This document shows positions 1 through 7,241 of a stretch of 64,000 bases of DNA, in pieces. Both the position numbers and the translations under genes were made by a program. How positions within the stretch are numbered: position 1 is the stretch's first letter; each line of letters begins with the position of its first letter. The notes below the pieces were generated by a model. It searched no databases. It saw nothing but the letters and a program-made list of their open reading frames with translations, and was not told the origin of the DNA. The stretch is from UBA6059 sp040222235 (lineage in GTDB: Bacteria > Bacteroidota > Bacteroidia > Cytophagales > Cyclobacteriaceae). Location of the stretch: the NCBI GenBank assembly GCA_040222235.1, contig JAVKDO010000090.1, forward strand, positions 1-64,000. The letters are read 5' to 3'.

Positions 1-41
1 TGGGTGTTTCCTCGATAAAAAGCTGTATTTTTATTACTCAT

Positions 42-109
42 ATTTGGGTGTGCTTAAAAGGTGTTGTTTTGTTGCTAACTACCTTAAAATTAACACCTTA
101 CACCCAAAT
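42..109. repeat. Large bulged hairpin at the 3' end of the 132-aa gene
   Basis: Bases 42-51 (ATTTGGGTGT) pair perfectly with 100-109 (ACACCCAAAT). After a 6-nt bulge (52-57), bases 58-65 (AAGGTGTT) pair perfectly with 92-99 (AACACCTT), leaving a 26-nt loop. The right arm lies inside the last codons of the leftward gene that stops at 90. The position suggests a transcription end or 3' mRNA structure, but no clear U-run follows in the leftward direction, so a standard intrinsic terminator is not proven. Confidence 0.6.
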
Positions 110-488
110 TACCTCCCCCGAAATGAATTTTTCGGGTTAAATTCCAAGCATCAAGAATACTAGAGGTTCTTTCCCAATAATACAAATGACTCTGGAATAG
201 TAGTTTTGAACTGAATCTGGAAAAGTAGGAATCATCTAAATGCTTAACAACCCAGTCTAAAGAGACATTCAGGACTATTGAGAACCGAGCACTGTCTAAT
301 TTTTCATGATCCTTTAAGGTGCTATATAGCTCGATTTCCTTCCAGTCATCATACCAAAAACAGTCAATGGCCGACAGGGTACCATCTAAATAGCTTTGTT
401 TTATGGCTTCAAGATGCTTTAGCCTTAGCCTTTTACTCTCAACTTTTCGTTCTTCTTCTTTTAGATATTCTAAGTACTCTTCGTCCAT
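90..488 (-). CDS. Hypothetical protein (132 aa)
   Basis: This is an open frame of 132 codons with an ATG start that I do not recognise. The N-terminal third (residues 1-35) is highly charged, rich in Glu and Lys, and probably a helix or short coiled coil. The middle is rich in Trp and Tyr. There is no signal peptide or membrane segment, so the product is probably cytoplasmic. It runs leftward, 38 bp downstream of the lipoprotein gene at 527-1303, and could be cotranscribed with it. Its last codons form one arm of a large hairpin. Coding status rests only on frame length and a plausible amino-acid composition. Confidence 0.5.
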   Translation of the reverse strand: MDEEYLEYLKEEERKVESKRLRLKHLEAIKQSYLDGTLSAIDCFWYDDWKEIELYSTLKDHEKLDSARFSIVLNVSLDWVVKHLDDSYFSRFSSKLLFQSHLYYWERTSSILDAWNLTRKIHFGGGNLGVRC

Positions 489-526
489 TCATCAACAAGG
501 TTTATTCCCAATGGGTCAACATGTTC

Positions 527-1303
527 TTATGCACCTTGAAAATTAATTGAATGCACCTTAGTTGTGATGTACTTCAGCCCTTTGTTGGTCTTATAGGTGC
601 CAATGATTTTGAGATTTTCTTTAATGAATGTTCCCTGAGCTGGACGGAGAGTAATCGTTGCTGTCCCGTTTTGAGTATCGAGTGCAGAGACTTTTGCCTC
701 TTCAAAGTACTCACCGCTGGTCAGTGCACCCTGATAGAATTTGGCATTACGAACCTTATCTGAGAAGCTGATTTTGATAACAAAGGAGCCGTTACTAGCT
801 ACCCTATTGATTTCTCTCACCACGATGTGAGCATGCTTGGTGATCTCTTTGCCGCTTTTGAAGTATTCTTTCATCTTTCGGGACTGTATTCCATTCATAT
901 AGGGTACTTCGGCACTAATGTTCCCATTGGTGAAGTAGTGTTTTTGAATGCCTTCTAGTTTTCCTTTTACATAAGGAGACTCTTTTTTGACCACTCCAGA
1001 TTCATAGTATGTCGTGGCTAATCCGTCCTTCAAATTGTTTTTGTAAAAAAGCACCAGTTCCTCTTTCCCGCTAGGGAAGTAGTTAAGTGCTCGGCCTTCC
1101 TTTTTGCCTTCCGCATAGGTCACTTCTGAGATCTTACGCCCATCCTTCTTTTTCACCACCAGACCTTCTCTCGATTCAGAAAGCTGGGATTCTTCTTCTT
1201 TCGGTTCATCACTAGGTTCTTTAGGTAGCCAGCTGAAGTTTTCACAGCTAGCGCATACTGCTAGTAGGGTAATGAAGAGAGCGTATTGCAGGAAACGAAT
1301 CAT
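527..1303 (-). CDS. YwqK/MORN-like repeat lipoprotein (258 aa)
   Basis: The start used here gives a lipoprotein signal peptide (MIRFLQYALFITLLAVCASC) with the lipidated Cys at residue 20. A longer frame reaches 1339, but a TATCTTTG promoter element lies inside that extension, which favours 1303. Residues about 45-160 hold repeated units with the pattern Gly-x-x-x-x-Tyr-x-x-Gly-x-x-x-Gly ('YFPSGKEE', 'YYESGVVK', 'YFTNGNIS', 'YFKSGKEI'), as in MORN and YwqK-family proteins. The C-terminal about 100 residues are beta-rich. It is probably anchored in the outer membrane or periplasm. YwqK relatives are often labelled antitoxins, but nothing around this gene supports that role, so the function is unknown. 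Confidence 0.7.
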   Translation of the reverse strand: MIRFLQYALFITLLAVCASCENFSWLPKEPSDEPKEEESQLSESREGLVVKKKDGRKISEVTYAEGKKEGRALNYFPSGKEELVLFYKNNLKDGLATTYYESGVVKKESPYVKGKLEGIQKHYFTNGNISAEVPYMNGIQSRKMKEYFKSGKEITKHAHIVVREINRVASNGSFVIKISFSDKVRNAKFYQGALTSGEYFEEAKVSALDTQNGTATITLRPAQGTFIKENLKIIGTYKTNKGLKYITTKVHSINFQGA

Positions 1304-1327
1304 GAGTTGTGCTTTAGAATGATGATA

Positions 1328-1335
1328 CAAAGATA
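1328..1335 (-). promoter_or_regulatory. Bacteroidetes -7 promoter element of the YwqK-like lipoprotein
   Basis: Read leftward this is TATCTTTG, an exact match to the Bacteroidetes -7 consensus TAnnTTTG. Transcription would begin near 1324, giving a leader of about 20 nt to the ATG at 1303. No clear -33 TTTG is seen. Confidence 0.55.
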
Positions 1336-1398
1336 GCACATCGAGAATGCTTGATTTAGAGCGTCTGAATTAGGGCCATCAAATTAAATCGAAGAGAA

Positions 1399-1650
1399 TC
1401 AACCCCTCCTTAGAAAATCCCTCACCAATTGCTGAACATGTTTGTCGGCGGCTAATGAAAAATGGTCGGCTCCCGCGACTTCAGCATATTCACCACTGAC
1501 GAAAGCCTCTGCAAGACGCTGACCTGTTCCGAGTACCAGGTCTTTTCACCACTGACCACAAGGCAGGTCTATTTTCATTCAATTGATATAGTTTAAGACA
1601 TGCCGTTGACGGAAATTACCGACATGGTTTCCTGATGTACTTGGACTACC
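1399..1650 (-). pseudogene. Remnant of an alpha/beta hydrolase (C-terminal part)
   Basis: Read leftward in one frame, this stretch encodes 'GNFRQRHVLNYIN', a stop (TGA at 1581-1579), 'MKIDLPC', a second stop (TGA at 1548-1546), then 'DLVLGTGQRLAEAF' and 'GADHFSLAADKHVQQLV', ending at a TGA at 1401-1399. In the next frame around the second stop the bases read 'LVVSGEK', which suggests a small local frameshift. The order Leu-Val-Val-x-Gly-x-Lys-Asp, then Gly-Ala-Asp-His-Phe, is the usual end of an alpha/beta hydrolase, with the catalytic Asp region and the catalytic His. The N-terminal half with the nucleophile is missing. It fills an otherwise empty gap of about 360 bp between the lipoprotein gene and carB. 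Confidence 0.7.
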
Positions 1651-1651
1651 T

Positions 1652-1659
1652 TAAATTTG
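1652..1659 (+). promoter_or_regulatory. -7 promoter element of carB
   Basis: TAAATTTG matches the Bacteroidetes TAnnTTTG consensus and lies 39 bp before the carB ATG, giving a predicted leader of about 35 nt. It sits at the very edge of the hydrolase remnant. Confidence 0.5.
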
Positions 1660-1698
1660 CCCCAATTTATCTATAGCTGACCACCTAAAACTCCATTC

Positions 1699-4512
1699 AT
1701 GCCAAGAGACAAGAGTATCAAATCCATCCTGATCATCGGTTCTGGGCCGATAGTGATTGGTCAAGCTTGTGAATTTGACTATGCTGGTTCACAAGCCTCC
1801 AGGTCACTAAGGGAGGAGGGCATAGAAGTCACGCTCATCAATTCCAACCCAGCCACTATCATGACTGATAAAGTGACGGCTGACAATATTTACCTTAAGC
1901 CCCTCACTAAGGCGTCCATCAGAGAGATACTCGAAAAGCATGACATAGATGCAGTCTTACCCACAATGGGAGGTCAGACGGCATTGAATCTGGCCATTGA
2001 TTGCGAGAAGGCAGGTATTTGGGATCACTACAATGTCAAGCTGATCGGTGTTGATATCAATGCCATAGAGACAACTGAGGACAGGGAGAAATTCCGCCTC
2101 AAGATGAAGGAACTGAATGTCAATGTCTGTAAAGGTGAGACTGCTACATCATTCCTCAAAGGCAAAGAGATCGCACAGGAAATTGGCTTCCCTCTGGTTA
2201 TTCGACCTTCGTACACACTTGGGGGTACAGGTGGAGGTTTTGTGGAGACACCTGAGGAGTTTGATCAGGCATTGACTAATGGACTGACTGCCTCACCGAT
2301 TCACGAAGTGCTCGTCGAGCAGAGCATCATGGGCTGGAAAGAGTATGAGCTCGAGCTCCTCAGAGATGGCGCAGGCAACATCATTATCATTTGCTCTATC
2401 GAGAATTTTGATCCGATGGGCGTCCATACAGGGGACTCCATTACGGTAGCCCCTGCGATGACCCTTCCGGATACGGTCTACCAACACATGCGCGACCTGG
2501 CCATCAAGATGATGAATGGTATTGGCGAATTTGCTGGCGGCTGCAATGTCCAATTTGCAGTCAATCCAGATGATGATATGATTGTGGGTATTGAGATCAA
2601 CCCACGAGTGTCTAGATCCTCGGCATTAGCATCTAAAGCTACGGGTTACCCTATCGCAAAAATTGCTGCTAAACTAGCCATAGGATATAATCTAGATGAG
2701 TTAGAAAATCAGATCACTAAGAGCACCTCTGCTTTCTTCGAGCCTGCAATTGACTATGTGATTGTCAAGATCCCAAGATGGAACTTTGATAAGTTCAAGG
2801 GCTCTGATCGTAGATTGGGTCTGCAGATGAAGTCGGTAGGTGAGGCCATGGGTATTGGCCGCAACTTCCAGGAAGCACTTCAGAAGGCTTGTCAATCACT
2901 GGAAATCAAGAGAAATGGATTGGGAGCTGATGGCAAGGAGCTGACTAATCAGGAGGAATTGCTGCACAGCCTCAAGAACCCAAGTTGGAACCGACTGTTT
3001 CATATCTATGATGCATTTAAACTCGGGATACCGTTTAAGACAATATTAAAGCTTACAAGGATTGATCCTTGGTTCTTGCATCAGATCGAAGAGCTTATTG
3101 CTCTAGAGAAGGAAGTGGAGGAGCATACTATAGAGAATATTCCGAAAGAGCTTTTGTCACATGCTAAAAAGAGGGGCTATGCGGACCGTCAATTGGGTCA
3201 CCTCATGGGCTGCCTGGAGAGCGAGGTTTTTGATAAGAGACATGCCCTTGGGATTCATCGTGTTTATAAGCTCGTAGACACCTGTGCTGCTGAATTTGAA
3301 GCTAAGACACCCTACTTCTATTCTACTTTTGAGGAAGAGAATGAATCGATACCAACTGATAATAAAAAGATAGTTGTATTGGGAAGCGGCCCCAATCGAA
3401 TAGGCCAGGGGATCGAGTTTGATTATAGTTGTGTGCATGGTGTTTTGGCTGCTAAAGAATGCGGTTACGAGACCATCATGATCAATTGTAATCCTGAGAC
3501 AGTTTCGACTGACTTTGATATTGCTGATAAGCTCTATTTTGAGCCTGTCTTTTGGGAGCACATCTATGAAATCATACTTCAAGAGAAACCAGAAGGTGTG
3601 ATTGTCCAGCTAGGCGGTCAAACAGCACTCAAGCTTGCTGAGAAACTCAAGCGTTTCAACATCAAGATTATCGGTACTGATTTCGAGTCTCTTGACCTAG
3701 CGGAGGATCGGGGCAGATTTTCAGATTTGCTCAAGGAACTTGACATCCCTTATCCTCAATATGGCACCATCGAAGACGCAGATGAGGCGCTAGAGGTATC
3801 AAAAACCATTGGTTTCCCATTGCTGGTAAGACCCTCCTATGTGCTTGGTGGCCAATCGATGAAAATCGTCATCAATGATGAAGAGCTAGAGCAACATGTA
3901 GTGGAACTAATGAAAACCAAGCAGGATGGTCGTATCCTACTTGATCACTTCCTGGAAGGTGCGATAGAAGCTGAGGCAGATGCCATTTGTGATGGTGAGG
4001 AAGCATACATCATTGGTATCATGCAGCACATTGAGCCGGCGGGGATTCATTCCGGGGACTCTTACGCTGTGCTCCCTCCTTACAACCTCGGAGATTTCGT
4101 GATGCGCCAGATCGAGGAGTATACTAAGAAGATTGCGCTAGCGCTAAATACGGTTGGGCTCATCAATATTCAGTTTGCGATCAAAGATGACAAAGTCTAT
4201 ATCATCGAGGCGAACCCTCGTGCGTCGCGAACAGTGCCTTTCATCTGCAAAGCATATGATGAACCGTATGTGAATTACGCTACAAAAGTGATGCTGGGTG
4301 AGAAGAAGGTCAAGGATTTCGACTTTAACCCTACGAAGAAGGGCTATGCCATCAAAGAACCTGTGTTCTCTTTTAGCAAGTTTCCTAACGTAAATAAGGA
4401 GCTTGGGCCAGAGATGAAATCTACAGGAGAGTCGATTTACTTTATTGATGATTTGATGGACGACTACTTTCTTAAAATCTACTCAGAACGAAACTTCTAC
4501 CTGAGTCGCTAA
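1699..4512 (+). CDS. carB: Carbamoyl-phosphate synthase large subunit, short form (937 aa)
   Basis: CarB makes carbamoyl phosphate from bicarbonate, ammonia (channelled from CarA) and two ATP, feeding pyrimidine and arginine synthesis. Both ATP-grasp synthetase halves are present: the first opens with 'ILIIGSGPIVIGQACEFDYA' and the second, from about residue 555, with 'VVLGSGPNRIGQGIEFDYS'. The metal- and ATP-binding strands 'VGIEINPRVSRSSALASKAT' and 'YIIEANPRASRTVPFI' are intact, as is the oligomerisation domain between them. The protein stops soon after 'GPEMKSTGESI'. The C-terminal MGS-type allosteric domain of the roughly 1,070-aa proteobacterial enzyme, which binds UMP and ornithine, is absent. 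Short forms of about this length occur in other Bacteroidetes as far as I recall, so this is probably lineage-typical. carA is not in the window. Confidence 0.97.
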   Translation: MPRDKSIKSILIIGSGPIVIGQACEFDYAGSQASRSLREEGIEVTLINSNPATIMTDKVTADNIYLKPLTKASIREILEKHDIDAVLPTMGGQTALNLAIDCEKAGIWDHYNVKLIGVDINAIETTEDREKFRLKMKELNVNVCKGETATSFLKGKEIAQEIGFPLVIRPSYTLGGTGGGFVETPEEFDQALTNGLTASPIHEVLVEQSIMGWKEYELELLRDGAGNIIIICSIENFDPMGVHTGDSITVAPAMTLPDTVYQHMRDLAIKMMNGIGEFAGGCNVQFAVNPDDDMIVGIEINPRVSRSSALASKATGYPIAKIAAKLAIGYNLDELENQITKSTSAFFEPAIDYVIVKIPRWNFDKFKGSDRRLGLQMKSVGEAMGIGRNFQEALQKACQSLEIKRNGLGADGKELTNQEELLHSLKNPSWNRLFHIYDAFKLGIPFKTILKLTRIDPWFLHQIEELIALEKEVEEHTIENIPKELLSHAKKRGYADRQLGHLMGCLESEVFDKRHALGIHRVYKLVDTCAAEFEAKTPYFYSTFEEENESIPTDNKKIVVLGSGPNRIGQGIEFDYSCVHGVLAAKECGYETIMINCNPETVSTDFDIADKLYFEPVFWEHIYEIILQEKPEGVIVQLGGQTALKLAEKLKRFNIKIIGTDFESLDLAEDRGRFSDLLKELDIPYPQYGTIEDADEALEVSKTIGFPLLVRPSYVLGGQSMKIVINDEELEQHVVELMKTKQDGRILLDHFLEGAIEAEADAICDGEEAYIIGIMQHIEPAGIHSGDSYAVLPPYNLGDFVMRQIEEYTKKIALALNTVGLINIQFAIKDDKVYIIEANPRASRTVPFICKAYDEPYVNYATKVMLGEKKVKDFDFNPTKKGYAIKEPVFSFSKFPNVNKELGPEMKSTGESIYFIDDLMDDYFLKIYSERNFYLSR

Positions 4513-4526
4513 GTTAAAGAGTTAAC

Positions 4527-4793
4527 ATGTTGAAGTTTCTCCTCATACTATTCCTGATAGGGTATATCTTCTTTAAGGTATCTGGCTTCCTATTCAAAAC
4601 TTTGTTTTTCAAAGCATATCAGCAGCAACAGGCTCAGCGCGCAGCGGGTCAAGGTGCACAGACCAGTGGCTATGCACGCAAGCCCGCTGATGGTAATGTA
4701 CAAATTGATCATGTGCCACAGTCATCCCCGAAGGCAAAGAGCAAATCTGAGTTTGATGGTGGTGACTATGTGGACTATGAGGAGGTAGATTGA
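4527..4793 (+). CDS. Small DUF4834-type membrane protein (88 aa)
   Basis: One N-terminal hydrophobic helix (residues 2-20) is followed by a basic, Gln-rich segment and an acidic tail ending 'GGDYVDYEEVD'. This layout and the DYVDYEEV ending match the DUF4834 family of small Bacteroidetes proteins of unknown function. It starts 14 bp after the carB stop and is probably cotranscribed. The soluble tail presumably faces the cytoplasm. Confidence 0.75.
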   Translation: MLKFLLILFLIGYIFFKVSGFLFKTLFFKAYQQQQAQRAAGQGAQTSGYARKPADGNVQIDHVPQSSPKAKSKSEFDGGDYVDYEEVD

Positions 4794-4853
4794 CTGTACT
4801 TACCAGAATGGTTTTACAACAGTAATTCCCCCACTACTATTTTAAATAATCAA

Positions 4854-4861
4854 TATCTTTG
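4854..4861 (+). promoter_or_regulatory. -7 promoter element of accD
   Basis: TATCTTTG is an exact TAnnTTTG match ending 20 bp before the accD ATG, so the leader would be only about 15-17 nt. No convincing -33 TTTG is seen at the expected distance. Confidence 0.6.
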
Positions 4862-4881
4862 CGACCCTAATCGACGTAAGC

Positions 4882-5724
4882 ATGGCTTGGTTTAAAAGAA
4901 CAGATAAAGGTATTCAGACACCTACCGCCAATAAAAAGGAGGCACCTGATGGGCTGTGGTACAAAACGCCTAGTGGAGCTATCATCCACATGCGAGAGCT
5001 GAAGAATAATGCTTATGTCTGTCCTGAAGATGACTACCACGTAAGAATCGGCTCAAAAGAATATTTTGAGATTCTATTTGATGAAAACAAATTCAAAGAG
5101 CTTGATGCTAATCTCACGTCCAAGGATCCATTAACATTCGTTGATTCTCAGCCCTATCCTGTTAGAATAGAGAAGTCTCAAAAGAAGACTGGACTGAAAG
5201 ATGCTGTTCGTAACGCAGTTGGTAAAGTCAACGGCTTTGATTTGGTTGTTTCCTGTATGGATTTCAGCTTTATTGGAGGCTCGATGGGCTCAGTAGTTGG
5301 GGAGAAAATAGCTAGAGCGGTTGACTATGGCCTTAAGCATAAGACGCCCGTGATGGTCATTTCTAAATCTGGTGGAGCTAGAATGATGGAGGCAGGTTTC
5401 TCCTTAATGCAGATGGCTAAGGTATCGGCCAAGCTCGCATTACTTTCCGAAGCAAAAATTCCATATATATCTCTACTGACAGACCCAACTACTGGCGGTG
5501 TTACAGCATCATATTCGATGCTGGGCGACTTCAATATTTCTGAGCCAGACGCTTTGATCGGCTTTGCAGGGCCAAGAGTTATCAGAGAAACAATTGGCAA
5601 AGATTTGCCAAAGGGCTTTCAAAGCTCTGAGTTCGTGCTTGATCATGGTTTCCTTGACTTCATCGTTGATCGTCGCAACCTCAAGAATAAGATAACCACC
5701 CTGCTAAAGTTGCTTGAAAAATAG
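4882..5724 (+). CDS. accD: Acetyl-CoA carboxylase carboxyltransferase subunit beta (280 aa)
   Basis: AccD forms the carboxyltransferase with AccA and moves the carboxyl group from biotin to acetyl-CoA, giving malonyl-CoA for fatty acid synthesis. The crotonase-type core is clear: 'SFIGGSMGSVVGEKI', 'SGGARMMEAGFSLMQMAK', 'TDPTTGGVTASYSMLGD' and 'GFAGPRVIRETIG'. The N-terminal zinc ribbon is eroded. The four Cys positions of the E. coli protein correspond here to Lys28, Ser31, Cys47 and Asp50, so zinc binding in the usual way is not possible. The flanking residues are otherwise well kept, so this looks inherited rather than decayed. It has its own promoter, and accA is not in the window. Confidence 0.96.
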   Translation: MAWFKRTDKGIQTPTANKKEAPDGLWYKTPSGAIIHMRELKNNAYVCPEDDYHVRIGSKEYFEILFDENKFKELDANLTSKDPLTFVDSQPYPVRIEKSQKKTGLKDAVRNAVGKVNGFDLVVSCMDFSFIGGSMGSVVGEKIARAVDYGLKHKTPVMVISKSGGARMMEAGFSLMQMAKVSAKLALLSEAKIPYISLLTDPTTGGVTASYSMLGDFNISEPDALIGFAGPRVIRETIGKDLPKGFQSSEFVLDHGFLDFIVDRRNLKNKITTLLKLLEK

Positions 5725-5805
5725 CTCTTCTCAGTAACATTTTACCTGGACAGGCTGTTGGCTTGGCATTAGTAATTGACTCTTTTGAATATCATATTCT
5801 GCGCT

Positions 5806-5835
5806 GTTGCAAATAGGGAAGATGCACTATATTTG
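5806..5835 (+). promoter_or_regulatory. Promoter of nqrF
   Basis: TATATTTG at 5828-5835 fits the -7 consensus TAnnTTTG. GTTG at 5806-5809, 18 bp upstream, resembles the -33 TTTG. The predicted leader to the ATG at 5870 is about 30 nt. This supports transcription of nqrF as its own unit. Confidence 0.55.
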
Positions 5836-5869
5836 TTGTTCTTAAATCAAAACTAACAAGTACGTTTCT

Positions 5870-7168
5870 ATGTCATTTGTAGTTATTACCTCAATTATCG
5901 CGTTTACAGCAGTTATTGTCATGCTAGTGCTGATTTTGTTGTTCGCGCAATCAAAGCTGGTTCAGTCCGGAGATGTAAAAATCATCGTGAACGGGGATGA
6001 AGCTAACCCAATCATAGCGTCAGCTGGATCTACGCTCTTATCTACACTATCCAATCAGAAAGTATTCCTACCCTCCGCATGCGGTGGTGGTGGTACTTGC
6101 GCGATGTGCAAGTGTAAAATTCATGAAGGCGGAGGAGATGTGTTGCCAACTGAAGTAGGCCATCTTAGTCGTACTGAGCAAAAAGAGCAAGTACGGTTGT
6201 CTTGTCAGGTGAAGGTGAAGCAAGATATGCGCATCGAGATTCCTGAAGAGATATTCGGAATCAAGAAATGGGAGGCGACTGTTGTACGAAATTACAATGT
6301 GGCTTCATTCATTAAAGAATTTGTGGTTGAGCTACCGGAAGAAATGGACTATGAGGCTGGAGGATATATCCAGATCGAAGTTCCTAAGTGTGAGGTAGAC
6401 TTCAAGGATATGGATATTACTGCTCACCCAGAAGAGCATGACACACCTGACAAATTCCAATTGGAGTGGGACAAATTTGGGTTATGGGATCTCAAAATGA
6501 AGAATGATGAGACCATAGAACGAGCGTACTCAATGGCTTCCTATCCTGCTGAGGGAAGAGAGGTTATGTTGAATGTGCGTATTGCTACGCCACCATGGGA
6601 TCGTGCTGCGAACGGTTGGATGAAAGTAAATCCAGGTATCGCATCTTCATACATCTTTGGTTTGAAGCCAGGCGACAAGGTGACTATTTCTGGACCTTAC
6701 GGAGAATTTTTTATCAATCCATCAGAAGCAGAGATGCTCTACGTTGGTGGTGGAGCTGGCATGGCCCCAATGAGATCACACCTCTACCATCTGTTCAGAA
6801 CTTTAAAGACTGGCCGTAAAGTGAGTTATTGGTATGGCGGTCGTTCTAAAAGAGAGCTATTCTATATTGATCACTTCAAGAAACTTGAAGAGTCCTTCCC
6901 TAACTTTAAGTTCTACATGGTTCTTTCAGAGCCTTCAGAGGAGGACAATTGGGTAGAGAAGAAGGATATGAGTGATGAAAAGGGAGATGGATTCCTTGGC
7001 TTTGTACACCAGTCTGTAATCGATCAATATCTCAGCAAGCATGACAACCCCGAAGACATAGAGTTATATTTCTGTGGACCTCCATTGATGAACAATGCGG
7101 TTCAGAAGATGGGAGAAGATTTTGGAATCCCAGATGAGAATATTCGATTCGATGATTTCGGAGGGTAA
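5870..7168 (+). CDS. nqrF: Na+-translocating NADH:quinone reductase subunit F (432 aa)
   Basis: NqrF is the electron-input subunit of the Na+-pumping NADH:quinone oxidoreductase. It oxidises NADH on a FAD and passes electrons through a [2Fe-2S] cluster. Seen here: one N-terminal membrane helix (residues 3-26), a ferredoxin-type cluster site 'CGGGGTCAMCKC' at about residues 70-81 with the fourth Cys in 'RLSCQV', the FAD motif 'ERAYSMASYP', 'GPYGEFF', the nucleotide-binding 'YVGGGAGMAPMRSH', and the typical terminus 'FDDFGG'. Length is normal. The other nqr genes, usually in one operon with it, are absent: accD lies upstream, and a promoter and terminator bracket nqrF alone. Confidence 0.96.
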   Translation: MSFVVITSIIAFTAVIVMLVLILLFAQSKLVQSGDVKIIVNGDEANPIIASAGSTLLSTLSNQKVFLPSACGGGGTCAMCKCKIHEGGGDVLPTEVGHLSRTEQKEQVRLSCQVKVKQDMRIEIPEEIFGIKKWEATVVRNYNVASFIKEFVVELPEEMDYEAGGYIQIEVPKCEVDFKDMDITAHPEEHDTPDKFQLEWDKFGLWDLKMKNDETIERAYSMASYPAEGREVMLNVRIATPPWDRAANGWMKVNPGIASSYIFGLKPGDKVTISGPYGEFFINPSEAEMLYVGGGAGMAPMRSHLYHLFRTLKTGRKVSYWYGGRSKRELFYIDHFKKLEESFPNFKFYMVLSEPSEEDNWVEKKDMSDEKGDGFLGFVHQSVIDQYLSKHDNPEDIELYFCGPPLMNNAVQKMGEDFGIPDENIRFDDFGG

Positions 7169-7190
7169 GAAATAAAAATCAATAGGAAGA

Positions 7191-7218
7191 AGGGAAATTG
7201 CGAAATTTCCCTTTTTTT
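7191..7218 (+). terminator. Intrinsic terminator of nqrF
   Basis: A perfect 8-bp stem, GGGAAATT/AATTTCCC (7192-7199 and 7204-7211), with a 4-nt loop is followed by seven T. It lies 23 bp after the nqrF stop. Confidence 0.85.
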
Positions 7219-7241
7219 ATGCCTCAAAGAGTAGGAACCTC

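Noticed and set aside
42..109. Possible integron attC site
   Set aside because: The hairpin sits at a gene's 3' end, but the core boxes RYYYAAC and GTTRRRY are not present in the right places, and no integrase or cassette array is seen.
3157..3582. 141-codon antisense frame inside carB
   Set aside because: Lies entirely within a well-conserved gene; no recognisable motif.
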